In this document: positions 8,217 through 17,193 of the stretch, piece by piece
How positions within the stretch are numbered: the stretch's first letter is position 1
How the letters are laid out: the number at the start of each line of letters is the position of its first letter
Assembly: GCF_044335535.1 (NCBI RefSeq)
Contig: NZ_JBIQVZ010000003.1
Span: 248,001-312,000 of the forward strand
From: Mariniflexile sp044335535
Lineage (GTDB): Bacteria > Bacteroidota > Bacteroidia > Flavobacteriales > Flavobacteriaceae
Reading direction: 5' to 3'
DNA: 64,000 nucleotides
Program-made: the position numbers and the translations under genes
Notes under the pieces: model-generated
Databases searched by the model: none
Told to the model about the DNA's origin: nothing
Seen by the model: only the letters and a program-made list of their open reading frames with translations

Positions 8217-9236
8217 ATGTCAAAAAAAATAAAGCATATACTCGTTATTCGTTTGTCCGCCATGGGCGATGTGGCTATGGCAGTGCCTATTTTACGCGCA
8301 TTAACACAGCAATATCCAGAAGTTAAAATAACCGTTTTAACCAGGCCTTTTTTTGCACCTTTCTTTAAAAATTTACCAAATGTTTCGATATATTCTGTAG
8401 ACCCTAAAGAGAAACACAAGGGAGTCATTGGACTTTATAAACTTTCAAAAGAATTAAGGAATTTAGGGATTGATGCTGTAGCGGACTTGCATAATGTGCT
8501 GCGAAGCAAAATCTTAAAATTATTTTTATTTGGAATAAAAACGGTTCAAATAGACAAAGGCAGAGCCGAAAAGAAGGCATTGGTTAGGGGTGAAAAATTT
8601 CAACAACTTAAAACAACGCATCAACGTTATGTCGACGTTTTTGAAGCTTTAGGTTTTAAGTTAGATATGTCAAATCCAATATTTCCGGAAAAATCAATTT
8701 TAAATGATAGAATCAAATCAATTTTAGGAGATGTTTCTAAAAAACTGATAGGAGTGGCCCCTTTTGCTGCCCATGAAGGAAAAATGTATCCTTTAGATGT
8801 CATGAAAGATGTTATTAAAGCACTTTCAAAAGATTATAAAGTGGTTTTATTTGGCGGTGGACAAAAAGAAATCGGCATTTTAAATGAGTTTGAAACTGCT
8901 TTTGAAAACATTGTTAATGTTGCAGGAAAACTTTCTATGGACGAAGAACTAGATGTTATTTCAAATTTAGATGTGATGCTTTCTATGGATTCTGGAAATG
9001 CACACATGGCTGCTATGCTAGGTGTAAAAGTAGTTACCATTTGGGGCGTAACACACCCGTTTGCAGGTTTTGCACCATTTAAGCAACCGGAAGATTACGC
9101 TCTTTTATCAGACAGAAACCAATTTCCAAAAATTCCAACGTCGGTTTACGGCAATAAATATCCAGAAAACTACAAAGAAGCTTCTAGAAGTATTTCTCCA
9201 GAAACTATTATTGAAAAGATAAGAATGATACTCTAA
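8217..9236 (+). CDS. Family 9 glycosyltransferase (heptosyltransferase-like)
   Basis: This is a GT-B enzyme of the ADP-heptose:LPS heptosyltransferase family (RfaF/WaaC-like), probably extending the lipopolysaccharide core in the cytoplasm. The N-terminus HILVIRLSAMGDVAMAVPIL is the standard acceptor-domain signature with the conserved GD. The C-terminal domain has MSMDSGNAHMAAMLGVKVV (the nucleotide-sugar site D-S/T-G-x-x-H) followed by IWGVTHP. The length of 339 residues is normal. It pairs with the upstream DUF4254 gene. The sugar donor is not settled by sequence; heptose is only the family default. Confidence 0.92.
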   Translation: MSKKIKHILVIRLSAMGDVAMAVPILRALTQQYPEVKITVLTRPFFAPFFKNLPNVSIYSVDPKEKHKGVIGLYKLSKELRNLGIDAVADLHNVLRSKILKLFLFGIKTVQIDKGRAEKKALVRGEKFQQLKTTHQRYVDVFEALGFKLDMSNPIFPEKSILNDRIKSILGDVSKKLIGVAPFAAHEGKMYPLDVMKDVIKALSKDYKVVLFGGGQKEIGILNEFETAFENIVNVAGKLSMDEELDVISNLDVMLSMDSGNAHMAAMLGVKVVTIWGVTHPFAGFAPFKQPEDYALLSDRNQFPKIPTSVYGNKYPENYKEASRSISPETIIEKIRMIL

Positions 9237-9278
9237 AAGGTCTAAAGCAAAGCGTGTTCTAACAATCTAAATTTCTAA

Positions 9279-10334
9279 TTAAACATCATCATAATCCACC
9301 ACGATACTCGGTGTTGTAGGGTGCGCTTGACAGGTAAGTATTAACCCTTGGGCTACTTCATTTTCGGTTAAAATATTGTTTTGTCGCATAATAACTTCAC
9401 CTTCCTTTAAACGCGCTAAACAACTACTGCAAATACCTCCTTGGCACGAATATGGGGCATCAATATCTTCATCTAAAGCTGCTTCTAAAACCGTTTGTTT
9501 TTGCGACATTTCAAAAGTAGTGGTCTCATCATCAACGGTTACAGTTACCATTGTTTTTCCAGAAGGGGCTGCTTTTTCTTCAATTTCAACAGGTTTTGCT
9601 GCTTTAAAAAGCTCAAAGTGAATGCGGTCTGCATCAATACCATTATCGGTTAACACATCTTTTACGGTATGAATCATGGCTTCGGGTCCGCAAAGATAAA
9701 AGGCATCAACCTCTACATGTTTATGTTTATTTAGCATCACGTAATTAACGGTGCTCTTTTCAATGCGACCAAAAATAGAATCGTCTTTATCTTGTTTGCT
9801 AAATACAAACTGTATGGAAAAACGGTCTTTGTACTGATGTTGAAGCTCTAAAAGTTCGTTTAAAAACATGGTGTCTTCGGTAGACTTATTTCCATAAACC
9901 AAAATAACTTTACTATACACTTCCTCTTCTAAAGCACATTTTATAATGCTTAAAATAGGTGTAATTCCGCTTCCTGCAGCAAATGCCGCTATATTTTTTG
10001 TTTTGGAATCGTTAGGTTCAAAAATAAAACGCCCTTTTGGTGGTGCCACTTCTATGGTATCACCAACGTTTAGATTATTGTTTGCATAGGCCGAAAAGGT
10101 ACCATCTTTAACCTCTTTTACGGCCACCTGAAGCTCGCCACTTTTTGGTGATGAACAAATAGAATAATCGCGTCGCACCTCACTATCATTAAGGGTTGCT
10201 TTTAAGGTTATGTACTGCCCAGCTTTAAAAGAAAAAGTAGATTTTAGGTTTTCGGGCACATTAAAAGTAATACTTATAGCTTTATTGGCTTCTTTTTTTA
10301 TATTTTTAATCGAGAGTTTGTGGAATGATGGCAT
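9279..10334 (-). CDS. PaaE-like flavin/2Fe-2S oxidoreductase
   Basis: This is a two-part electron-transfer protein: an N-terminal ferredoxin-NADP reductase module (FAD site RRDYSICSSP, pyridine-nucleotide site AAGSGITPILS, YLCGPEAM) and a C-terminal plant-type [2Fe-2S] domain with CQGGICSSC and a fourth cysteine in ILTCQAHP. This is the layout of PaaE, the reductase of phenylacetyl-CoA epoxidase. The paaABCD genes are absent from the window, so its partner oxygenase is unknown; homologues of this kind are common alone in flavobacteria. I start at the ATG at 10334 (MPSFHKLSIKN, 351 residues). The longer frame to 10379 runs into a repeat sequence and has no family support. Confidence 0.9.
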   Translation of the reverse strand: MPSFHKLSIKNIKKEANKAISITFNVPENLKSTFSFKAGQYITLKATLNDSEVRRDYSICSSPKSGELQVAVKEVKDGTFSAYANNNLNVGDTIEVAPPKGRFIFEPNDSKTKNIAAFAAGSGITPILSIIKCALEEEVYSKVILVYGNKSTEDTMFLNELLELQHQYKDRFSIQFVFSKQDKDDSIFGRIEKSTVNYVMLNKHKHVEVDAFYLCGPEAMIHTVKDVLTDNGIDADRIHFELFKAAKPVEIEEKAAPSGKTMVTVTVDDETTTFEMSQKQTVLEAALDEDIDAPYSCQGGICSSCLARLKEGEVIMRQNNILTENEVAQGLILTCQAHPTTPSIVVDYDDV

Positions 10335-10372
10335 GTGTAAATTTTTGACAAAAATACTAAAGTTGAATGGTA

Positions 10373-10421
10373 ATACCATTTAATCTTTAAAATTACTGTA
10401 AGAAGTGATTTAAACTTTTTC
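10373..10421. repeat. Isolated repeat end: ATACCATTTAATCTTT... plus a GAAGTGATTTAAAC segment
   Basis: Bases 10373-10401 match the right terminus of the 162-bp element at 31830-31991 (on its reverse strand) at about 27 of 29 positions. The adjoining GAAGTGATTTAAACTTTTTC (10402-10421) matches one arm of the 22-bp hairpin at 22741-22791 at 19 of 20 positions. It appears to be a solo or decayed repeat end. Confidence 0.6.
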
Positions 10422-10507
10422 TTTTACCTGTAACAATTAATATAAAAACCTTACTAACAAATAGAATTAAACGAGTTCATTTAATAAATAACCGATAAAA
10501 TCATCAA

Positions 10508-10912
10508 ATGAAAAAATTATTATTAGTATCCATGTTTTTAATTGCCGTGGTAACTCATGCCCAAGAAACTTCTGATTTTAAAACAGAAACCATTGAATTT
10601 ATAAAATTAACTGGAGCTGGTGCTGCGTTTGATAATGCCATTTCCCAAATAGGCTTTAATGTGCCCGAAGCTAATAAAGAAGCATATACTAAAGAAGCCT
10701 CTGCAACATTAGAAGGGTTATATGGTAAAATTGCCGATTTATATATGGAGGAATTTACTCAAAGTGAAATAAAGGAATTAGTAGCGTTCTACCATACCGA
10801 TTTAGGAAAAAAATTAGCAACAAAACAATTGGGTTTAACACAAAGAGCGGTGACCTTTGGACAGTCTTGGGGCATGGAAGTGAGTCAGATAGCTCAAAAA
10901 TATAACGAGTAG
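10508..10912 (+). CDS. Secreted DUF2059 protein
   Basis: This 134-residue protein begins with a clear signal peptide (MKKLLLVSMFLIAVVTHAQ, cleaved after about residue 19). The mature part is helical and contains EFTQSEIKELVAFYHTDLGKKLATKQ, the hallmark of DUF2059 proteins (sensing or envelope-associated, function not known). It is exported to the periplasm. It lies 3 bp upstream of the ABC permease-like gene, so it is probably co-transcribed with the exporter pair that follows. Confidence 0.88.
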   Translation: MKKLLLVSMFLIAVVTHAQETSDFKTETIEFIKLTGAGAAFDNAISQIGFNVPEANKEAYTKEASATLEGLYGKIADLYMEEFTQSEIKELVAFYHTDLGKKLATKQLGLTQRAVTFGQSWGMEVSQIAQKYNE

Positions 10913-10915
10913 GAA

Positions 10916-12394
10916 ATGATTAAAAACTTTTTAAGTTTAGAATGGAAGTCGTTTTTTAGGTCTGCCAACTTTGGAAAAGGGTTGGCTATAAAAATACTCA
11001 TGGTATTCTTAGCGCTCTATTTTATAACTATTTTTTTAGGCATGGGACTTGTTTTATATCCAGGACTTAAAAAGGCTTTTCCAGAGAAAGACCCGTTAAC
11101 CATTGTAAACAACATGTTGTTTTATTGGATTATTGGCGATTTAATTTTTAGGTTTTTCTTTCAAAAGCTACCCGTTATGGCTGTAAAGCCTTTGTTGCTA
11201 CTACCCATTAAAAGAAAGGAAATTGTAAACTATGTTTTAGGAAAATCGGTAACCTCTTTTTTTAATTTGCTACCTCTTTTTGCCATTATTCCATTTGGTA
11301 TTACATTAATTGTACAAGATTATCCAACAGTTTCGGTGTTAACTTGGATGCTAACTTTAATGTTGGTAACGCTCATCATTAATTTTCTAAATTTTATTAT
11401 TGAAAATTTTTCAACTGAAATTGAACTATCCTTTTTACCTATTATAAGTGTTGTTGGGGGCCTATTTGCACTTAACTATTTCAATATTATTTCGTTTTCT
11501 GAAATTTTTTCCGATGGGTTCGAGGCTATTTATAAGTCACCTATCTTTATTGTGATTCCGATTATAATTTTAGTGGTTTTATATGTCATAAACTTTAAAT
11601 TATTAAGAAGAAAACTGTTTCTTGATAGTGGCTTAAAAGAAAAAGTAAGGGAAGTACAAACTTCAAATTTAGATTGGACAAAGAATTTTGGAGCTATTGC
11701 CCCTTTTATGCAATTGGATTTAAAACTAATTTGGCGTAATAAACGAACCAAATCATCTGTTTGGTTGGTATTAATAGGATTATTTTATGGATTGTTTTTT
11801 TATCCGCAGCCAACTTATCAAAACATGCCATGGTTTTTTGCGTTCATTGGCATTTTTTCAACAGGCATTTTTTTAATCAATTTTGGGCAGTTTATCCCTG
11901 CTTGGGATAGTGGTTACTATAAACTGCTTATGAGTCAGAATATTAAATACGAGCAATACCTACGGTCTAAATTTACATTAATGGCATTAAGTGTCGTCAT
12001 ATTATTTGTTTTGGGTATTCCGTATGTGTTCTTTGGGTGGAAAATTTTATTGGCACATTTTGTCGCAGCTATTTATAATATAGGGGTTAACACGCATGTC
12101 ATTTTATATGGTGGTTCTTTTAATAGAAAAAAGATAGATTTAAGCCAAAAAGCAGCCTTTAACTACCAAGGTACAGGTGCTGTGCAATGGCTTATAGGGA
12201 TTCCATTATTACTTATTCCTATGGGAATATTTGCCTTGTTTTATTTCCTAATTGGATTTGAGTTAGCTTGTTTAGTTTTAGCAATACTGGGCATTTTGGG
12301 TATAGTATTTCATCAAAAACTAATGAAAGGCATTACAGCCAAATATTTACAATCAAAATATAAAATGATTGATGCTTTCAATCAAAATAACTAA
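10916..12394 (+). CDS. ABC exporter membrane subunit, DUF5687 type
   Basis: This 492-residue integral membrane protein has roughly twelve hydrophobic segments, including a cytoplasmic loop around residues 225-260 rich in charged residues. I recognise it as the DUF5687 family found next to an ABC ATPase in Bacteroidota, as here (ATPase 12 bp downstream). By analogy to ABC-2 type permeases it should form the transmembrane part of an exporter. The substrate is unknown. The sequence ISFKYEWKSFFRS-like opening (here LEWKSFFRS) is typical of this permease class. Confidence 0.85.
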   Translation: MIKNFLSLEWKSFFRSANFGKGLAIKILMVFLALYFITIFLGMGLVLYPGLKKAFPEKDPLTIVNNMLFYWIIGDLIFRFFFQKLPVMAVKPLLLLPIKRKEIVNYVLGKSVTSFFNLLPLFAIIPFGITLIVQDYPTVSVLTWMLTLMLVTLIINFLNFIIENFSTEIELSFLPIISVVGGLFALNYFNIISFSEIFSDGFEAIYKSPIFIVIPIIILVVLYVINFKLLRRKLFLDSGLKEKVREVQTSNLDWTKNFGAIAPFMQLDLKLIWRNKRTKSSVWLVLIGLFYGLFFYPQPTYQNMPWFFAFIGIFSTGIFLINFGQFIPAWDSGYYKLLMSQNIKYEQYLRSKFTLMALSVVILFVLGIPYVFFGWKILLAHFVAAIYNIGVNTHVILYGGSFNRKKIDLSQKAAFNYQGTGAVQWLIGIPLLLIPMGIFALFYFLIGFELACLVLAILGILGIVFHQKLMKGITAKYLQSKYKMIDAFNQNN

Positions 12395-12406
12395 CAAAAC
12401 AACATC

Positions 12407-13114
12407 ATGATAATAACTTCAAACTTATCAAAAAAATATAATGGCATTTTAGTTTTGAATATTGAATCCTTAACCATTCCCAAAGGACAAAGTTTTGGGT
12501 TGGTGGGCAATAACGGTGCTGGTAAAACCACTTATTTTAGCTTGCTTTTGGATTTAATTCAGCCAACAACGGGTTTTATAAAAACAAACGATATACACGT
12601 AAATAAAAGTGAAGATTGGAAACCTTTTACCGCTGCTTTTATTGATGAAAGTTTTTTAATTGGCTATTTAACCGCCGAAGAATATTTCTATTTTATTGGT
12701 GAATTACGTAACCAAAACAAGGCAGATGTAGATAAATTAATAACACAGTTTGAAGATTTTTTCCATGGTGAAATACTAAATCAGAAAAAGTATTTACGTG
12801 ATTTAAGTAAAGGAAACCAAAAAAAAGTAGGTATTGTGGCTGCTTTAATTGGAAACCCTGAGGTTATTATTCTAGATGAACCCTTTGCTAACTTAGATCC
12901 AACCACACAAATCCGATTAAAAGGTATCATTAAAAATTTAGCTGAAAAACAAGGTGTTACTGTGTTGATTTCTAGTCACGATTTAATGCATGTAACCGAT
13001 GTTTGCGAACGTATTGTGGTGCTTGAAAAAGGCGAAGTTGTAAAAGATTTGGCAACCAATGCCGCCACTTTAAAAGAATTGGAAGTCCATTTTTCGGGAG
13101 CTGAGGTTGTTTAG
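12407..13114 (+). CDS. ABC transporter ATP-binding protein (exporter)
   Basis: This is a 235-residue ATPase with Walker A GNNGAGKTT (about 35-43), signature LSKGNQKKV, Walker B VIILDEPFANLDP and the switch histidine in LISSHD. It lacks the C-terminal extensions of importers and matches the CcmA/YhaQ-like exporter ATPases. It is encoded 12 bp after the DUF5687 membrane subunit and should energise it at the inner membrane. ATG start; no internal irregularities. Confidence 0.95.
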   Translation: MIITSNLSKKYNGILVLNIESLTIPKGQSFGLVGNNGAGKTTYFSLLLDLIQPTTGFIKTNDIHVNKSEDWKPFTAAFIDESFLIGYLTAEEYFYFIGELRNQNKADVDKLITQFEDFFHGEILNQKKYLRDLSKGNQKKVGIVAALIGNPEVIILDEPFANLDPTTQIRLKGIIKNLAEKQGVTVLISSHDLMHVTDVCERIVVLEKGEVVKDLATNAATLKELEVHFSGAEVV

Positions 13115-13500
13115 GGCCCAGTCGCAGTTTTAGTAGTAGTTTAAACAATCATTCGTCTTCGGTCTTCCGCCACCCGTCATTTTCCAGCTTCGCGCCTTCG
13201 CACCTTCGCGAGCAAAACACCCAAATTCGACAAATAGAATATCAAATAGCCAGACACTATACAACAAACCAAACAGTCACCGTATCATCCACTCCGCACC
13301 TTCGCGTCTTTGCGCCTTAGCGAGCAAAATTTCTAGGTTTCACAAAGAAAGCATCATACAACAATACGCCACACAACTAAACAAACAACTTCACTTCATC
13401 CAAAAACCACGTCATTTTATGGGTTAATCGAAAAAGATGCTTATTTTTACCCGCTTACATAATATAAGCACAAGTTTATAGTTATTTATTTAGACTAAAA
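13115..13500. repeat. 386-bp gene-free region with two copies of a CTTCGCG-type repeat
   Basis: No coding frame was seen. It contains two related G+C-rich repeats about 100 bp apart: 13187-13218 (CTTCGCGCCTTCGCACCTTC and on to CGAGCAAAAC) and 13292-13332 (CCGCACCTTCGCGTCTTTGC and on to TTAGCGAGCAAAATTT). Both end in the same GCGAGCAAAA. The 60 bp before the porW start presumably hold its promoter, but I see no clean match to the Bacteroidota consensus. Confidence 0.6.
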
Positions 13501-16083
13501 ATGCCAGCATTGAAAATACCTTTTAAAGCAACCTTGGTTTTTGCTTGTTCTATTTTATTGTTAGTAAGTTGTTCTAGAAAGAAGGACAAATTCATTAACA
13601 GAAATTTTCATGCTGTTACAGCAGAATTCAATGCACTTTACAATGGTTATAATGCCCTAGAAGCAGGAAAAAGTAGTTTAAACGATAGCTATCAAGATAA
13701 TTATTGGGACGTTTTGCCCATCGAACGCATGCAAATCTCAGAAGAGGTCATGCTGCCAGGGCAATCAAAAAACGAAAATTTTACCACTGCTGAAGAAAAA
13801 GCAGTAAAAGCCATTCAAAAACATAGCATTACGGTTGAAGGTAAAGAAAAAAATCCGCAAATGGATGAAGCCTATTTACTTTTAGGAAAAGCCAGATATT
13901 TTGACCAGCGTTTTGTGCCTGCTCTAGAAGCATTTAATTATATTCTCTACAAATACCCTGCAAGTGATAAAATAAACCAAGCGAAGATTTGGCGCGAAAA
14001 AACCAACATGCGTTTGGATAATGATGAACTTGCTATTAAAAATTTAAAACGGTTGTTAAAACAAGAAGAGTTGGAAGGGCAAGATTTAGCCGATGCCACA
14101 TCTATGTTGGCACAAGCGTACTTAAATACAAAATCGGTTGATAGCGCCATTACTCAACTGGAAATAGCTTCAAACGCTACAAAAAATAATGATGAACGTG
14201 GACGTTATAAATTCATTCAAGGGCAATTATATAATGAATTAGGCAAAAAAGACAGTGCTAATTTGGCTTTTGATCAGGTTATTGAACTCAATCGTAGAAC
14301 GCCCCGAATTTATATGATTAGTGCCCATATAGAAAAGATTAAAAATTTCGATTATGAAAAAGGCAACAAGTTTGAGTTGTTAGAATTAATTACCGAACTA
14401 GAGGAAAATCGAGAAAACCGCCCGTTTTTAGATAAAATTTACCATCAAAAGGCAGTATATTATTTGCAGAACAAGTCCGATACTTTAGCCATTACATACT
14501 TTAATAAATCATTGCGAACCAATTCTCCCGATAAAATTTTAAGAGCTAAAAATTACGAAACTCTGGGAGATATGAATTTTGATAAATCTATTTACCAAGA
14601 AGCAGGAAACTATTACGATAGTACCATGACAAGTTTGGTTTTAAATTCGAAACCATACCGTATTATAAAGCGCAAACGAGATAATTTAGAAGACGTTATT
14701 TATTACGAAGCCATTGCCAAAGTTAACGACAGTATTTTGAATTTAGTCAATTTATCTGAAGATGAGCGCATTGCGTATTTTGATGGATTTATTGAAAAGC
14801 TAAAAATAAAAGCAGAAAAAGAAAAGGAAAAAGCCGAAGCTGCTGAACGCAACACAGGTTTGGTAACGGTTAACAATAATTTGGCAGGAAACCAACCAGT
14901 TCGTACGGGGACGCCAACACAAGCAGCTATGTTTTATTTTTACAACCCAACCACAGTGGCTTATGGTAAAAATGAATTTGTAAAAATTTGGGGAGATAGA
15001 GCCTTGGAAGATAATTGGAGGTGGTCTAACAAAGGAAATTCAGGAGCAATAAACGATTCACCAGTAAGCAATCTTTTAGTAACGGCTTCAGAAGACGAAC
15101 TATTCGATCCGCAATTCTACATGTCCAAAATTCCTTCCGAAGCAAAAGAAATTGATAGTATTTCTAAGGAAAGAAATTATGCCTATTATCAATTAGGGTT
15201 GATTTATAAAGAGAAATTTAAAGAATACGAATTGGCAAAAAGTAAATTTCAAAACTTACTTAATAGCAATCCTGAAGACCGATTAATCTTGCCTTCAAAA
15301 TACAATCTGTATAAAATTTATGAGCTTTTAGGAGAAGATGCTGAAGCTGCCATTGCAAAAACGGATATTGTTTCAAATTACCCAGAATCTAGATACGCTA
15401 CTATTTTAAACAATCCAGAATCGGCATCTGCTAAAGACGAAAACAGTCCCGAAAGCCTGTATGAAGCACTGTATCAAAAATTTGAAAACCAAGAATATGT
15501 CGAGGTAATCTCTAAATGTGAAGCATACATCAAAACGTTTGATGGCGAACCTATTGTGCCGAAATTAGAACTTCTGAAAGCAACTTCAATAGGGCGTTTG
15601 TACGGTTTAGAGGCTTATGCAAAAGCCATTAATTACGTTGCAATTACTTTTGCCAATACACCCGAAGGTAAACAAGCACAAGAAATTGAATCTAATGTAT
15701 TGCCACGATTAACAAGTTCAGAATTTATTCAAGAAAATGACAGTATAACAAACAATTATAAAGTGATTTTTAAATTTGAAAACCCGAAGCAAGATCAAGT
15801 TGCTAGTTTTCAAAAGACATTGGATGAGGTATTAAAAAACATCAAATATTATGCATTAAACTCATCGGTTGATGTGTACGACCCTAACACCACATTTGTA
15901 TTAGTTCATGGATTAAAAAATGCCCAAGTGGCAAAAACCTTTAACCAGTTACTAACAAAAGAAGATAAGAAAAAAATTAAAGAACCTTATTTTGCAATAA
16001 CATCTGCAAATTATCAAATCATTCAAATTCATAAGAATTTGGATGCCTATTTAAATACAGGTAATAACACTATAAATAAATAG
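13501..16083 (+). CDS. porW: Type IX secretion system TPR lipoprotein PorW/SprE
   Basis: This lipoprotein is needed for type IX secretion and gliding in Bacteroidota and sits in the periplasm, probably linking the PorK/N ring to the translocon. The lipobox LLVSC puts the modified cysteine at residue 24. The start of the mature protein, CSRKKDKFINRNFHAVTAEF, and the NALYNGYNALEAG region are typical of SprE of Flavobacterium johnsoniae as I remember it. TPR-like helical repeats fill about 110-390 and 560-720. The length of 860 residues fits SprE (about 870). A low-complexity KEKEKAEAAER helix (about 440) separates the halves. The bactofilin gene follows 4 bp later. Confidence 0.92.
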   Translation: MPALKIPFKATLVFACSILLLVSCSRKKDKFINRNFHAVTAEFNALYNGYNALEAGKSSLNDSYQDNYWDVLPIERMQISEEVMLPGQSKNENFTTAEEKAVKAIQKHSITVEGKEKNPQMDEAYLLLGKARYFDQRFVPALEAFNYILYKYPASDKINQAKIWREKTNMRLDNDELAIKNLKRLLKQEELEGQDLADATSMLAQAYLNTKSVDSAITQLEIASNATKNNDERGRYKFIQGQLYNELGKKDSANLAFDQVIELNRRTPRIYMISAHIEKIKNFDYEKGNKFELLELITELEENRENRPFLDKIYHQKAVYYLQNKSDTLAITYFNKSLRTNSPDKILRAKNYETLGDMNFDKSIYQEAGNYYDSTMTSLVLNSKPYRIIKRKRDNLEDVIYYEAIAKVNDSILNLVNLSEDERIAYFDGFIEKLKIKAEKEKEKAEAAERNTGLVTVNNNLAGNQPVRTGTPTQAAMFYFYNPTTVAYGKNEFVKIWGDRALEDNWRWSNKGNSGAINDSPVSNLLVTASEDELFDPQFYMSKIPSEAKEIDSISKERNYAYYQLGLIYKEKFKEYELAKSKFQNLLNSNPEDRLILPSKYNLYKIYELLGEDAEAAIAKTDIVSNYPESRYATILNNPESASAKDENSPESLYEALYQKFENQEYVEVISKCEAYIKTFDGEPIVPKLELLKATSIGRLYGLEAYAKAINYVAITFANTPEGKQAQEIESNVLPRLTSSEFIQENDSITNNYKVIFKFENPKQDQVASFQKTLDEVLKNIKYYALNSSVDVYDPNTTFVLVHGLKNAQVAKTFNQLLTKEDKKKIKEPYFAITSANYQIIQIHKNLDAYLNTGNNTINK

Positions 16084-16087
16084 CATT

Positions 16088-16507
16088 ATGTTTAAAGACA
16101 ACAAGAAAGAGAAACAGTCTGCCGAAGGCTTATCCAGTCAGAATATTATTTCGCAAGGCACTAAAATAGTTGGCGATTTTAATAGTGAAGGCGATTTTAG
16201 AATTGATGGAACCTTAGAAGGCAACATAAAAACCTCTGGTAAAGTGGTAGTAGGAAAATCAGGATTAGTAAAAGGCACGTTGCAAGGAACTGATGCTTAT
16301 TTTGAAGGTAAATTTTCTGGGAAAATAGCCATATCTGGTACGTTAACCTTAAAATCATCAGCAGTAATTGAAGGTGAAGTTGTTGCAGGAAAACTAGCAG
16401 TTGAACCAGGCGCCACATTTAATGTGACTTGTGTTATGAAAGGGACCGTAAAAGAAATGAACAAAGGTGGACAACAACAAGGAGCAGGATCCGAAAAAAC
16501 CGCTTAA
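16088..16507 (+). CDS. Bactofilin (polymer-forming cytoskeletal protein)
   Basis: This 139-residue bactofilin polymerises into nucleotide-free filaments that act as membrane-associated scaffolds. The central right-handed beta-helix (about 22-118) shows the repeating G-x-x-x-G pattern, for example GDFNSEGDFRIDGTLEGNI and VVVGKSGLVKGTL. Short disordered tails flank it (N-terminal KDNKKEKQSAEG; C-terminal KGGQQQGAGSEKTA). It is 4 bp downstream of porW. Its last 41 bp are also read in another frame as the start of atpZ. An origin in a porW-linked scaffold role is inference. Confidence 0.93.
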   Translation: MFKDNKKEKQSAEGLSSQNIISQGTKIVGDFNSEGDFRIDGTLEGNIKTSGKVVVGKSGLVKGTLQGTDAYFEGKFSGKIAISGTLTLKSSAVIEGEVVAGKLAVEPGATFNVTCVMKGTVKEMNKGGQQQGAGSEKTA

Positions 16508-16697
16508 AAATGCTGTTATCCTTACTGGAATAGCATTTCAAATGGGTATAACGATTTACCTTTTTATTATGCTAGGTAAGTGGTTGGACACAAAGTTTTC
16601 TAACGGTGGAAAATTATTCTTAATTATAGGCACGCTGCTTGGTGTTGCCATTTCTCTCTATGTTGTTTTGCAGCAATTAAAGAAGTTTAATAATTAA
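16467..16697 (+). CDS. atpZ: AtpZ/AtpI-family ATP synthase accessory protein
   Basis: This 76-residue protein has two membrane helices (about 15-37 and 48-70) with the GKWLDTKF linker typical of the AtpZ/AtpI group. Family members assist c-ring assembly or Mg2+ uptake for the F1Fo ATP synthase. Translation starts at GTG 16467 inside the bactofilin gene (41-bp overlap, different frame); no ATG exists before the first helix. Its stop shares a base with the next start (TAATG type), pointing to translational coupling. Confidence 0.82.
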   Translation: MDNNKEQDPKKPLKNAVILTGIAFQMGITIYLFIMLGKWLDTKFSNGGKLFLIIGTLLGVAISLYVVLQQLKKFNN

Positions 16698-17092
16698 TGA
16701 GGAAATTATTAATAGTAAATATTTTAACAATAGCTAGTGTGTCTATTGTCACCTATTTTATTTACATGTCTATTCTACAATCTATACAAGCACCCATACA
16801 TGAAAATCAAATTCTATTGGCTTATGTTATCAACACCATATTGGCAATAGGTATTATGTCGTTTATGTTTTTATTTAAAAAACGTTTTAAAGACCAGTTA
16901 GGATTTATTTTTATGTTGGGTAGTTTTATAAAGTTTGCATGCTTTTTTGTTTTTTTTTATCCAGCGTATAATTCAGACGGAGATATAACGCGCGACGAAT
17001 TTTTGTCATTTTTTATTCCGTACACCATTTGCTTGATAACTGAAACCGTAACATCTATAAGGCTTCTCAACAGATTAGACGCTAATGAATAA
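16697..17092 (+). CDS. ATP synthase-linked membrane protein, DUF6168 type
   Basis: This 131-residue protein has four hydrophobic segments (about 5-27, 41-62, 70-92, 102-122), matching the topology of ATP synthase protein I-like proteins. I recall it as DUF6168, found between atpZ and atpB in flavobacteria. A function in Fo assembly is inferred from position. It overlaps the atpZ stop by one base. A promoter for atpB follows its end. Confidence 0.7.
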   Translation: MRKLLIVNILTIASVSIVTYFIYMSILQSIQAPIHENQILLAYVINTILAIGIMSFMFLFKKRFKDQLGFIFMLGSFIKFACFFVFFYPAYNSDGDITRDEFLSFFIPYTICLITETVTSIRLLNRLDANE

Positions 17093-17132
17093 GTAAAAAA
17101 TAACCCTTGTAAATAATGTGAAATTTTGTTTT

Positions 17133-17160
17133 TTGATTTTAAGATAAAAACATACCTTTG
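17133..17160 (+). promoter_or_regulatory. Bacteroidota-type promoter for the atpB operon
   Basis: A -7 box TACCTTTG (17153-17160) matches TAnnTTTG exactly. A TTG at 17133-17135 lies 17 bp upstream as the -33 element. Transcription should start near 17167, 27 bp before the atpB start. It is placed between DUF6168 and atpB, so atpB-E-F-H-A-G can be transcribed separately from the porW-atpZ part. Confidence 0.65.
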
Positions 17161-17193
17161 CACCGATTTTTAGCCCACTATTAATTAAGTGAT

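Noticed and set aside
8066..8428. 120-codon antisense frame over the DUF4254/GT9 junction
   Set aside because: It crosses two real genes on the other strand and a palindromic repeat; low-complexity product without recognisable motif.
16197..16418. 73-codon antisense frame over bactofilin
   Set aside because: The L/Q/F-rich translation is an artefact of the repeated bactofilin coding sequence.
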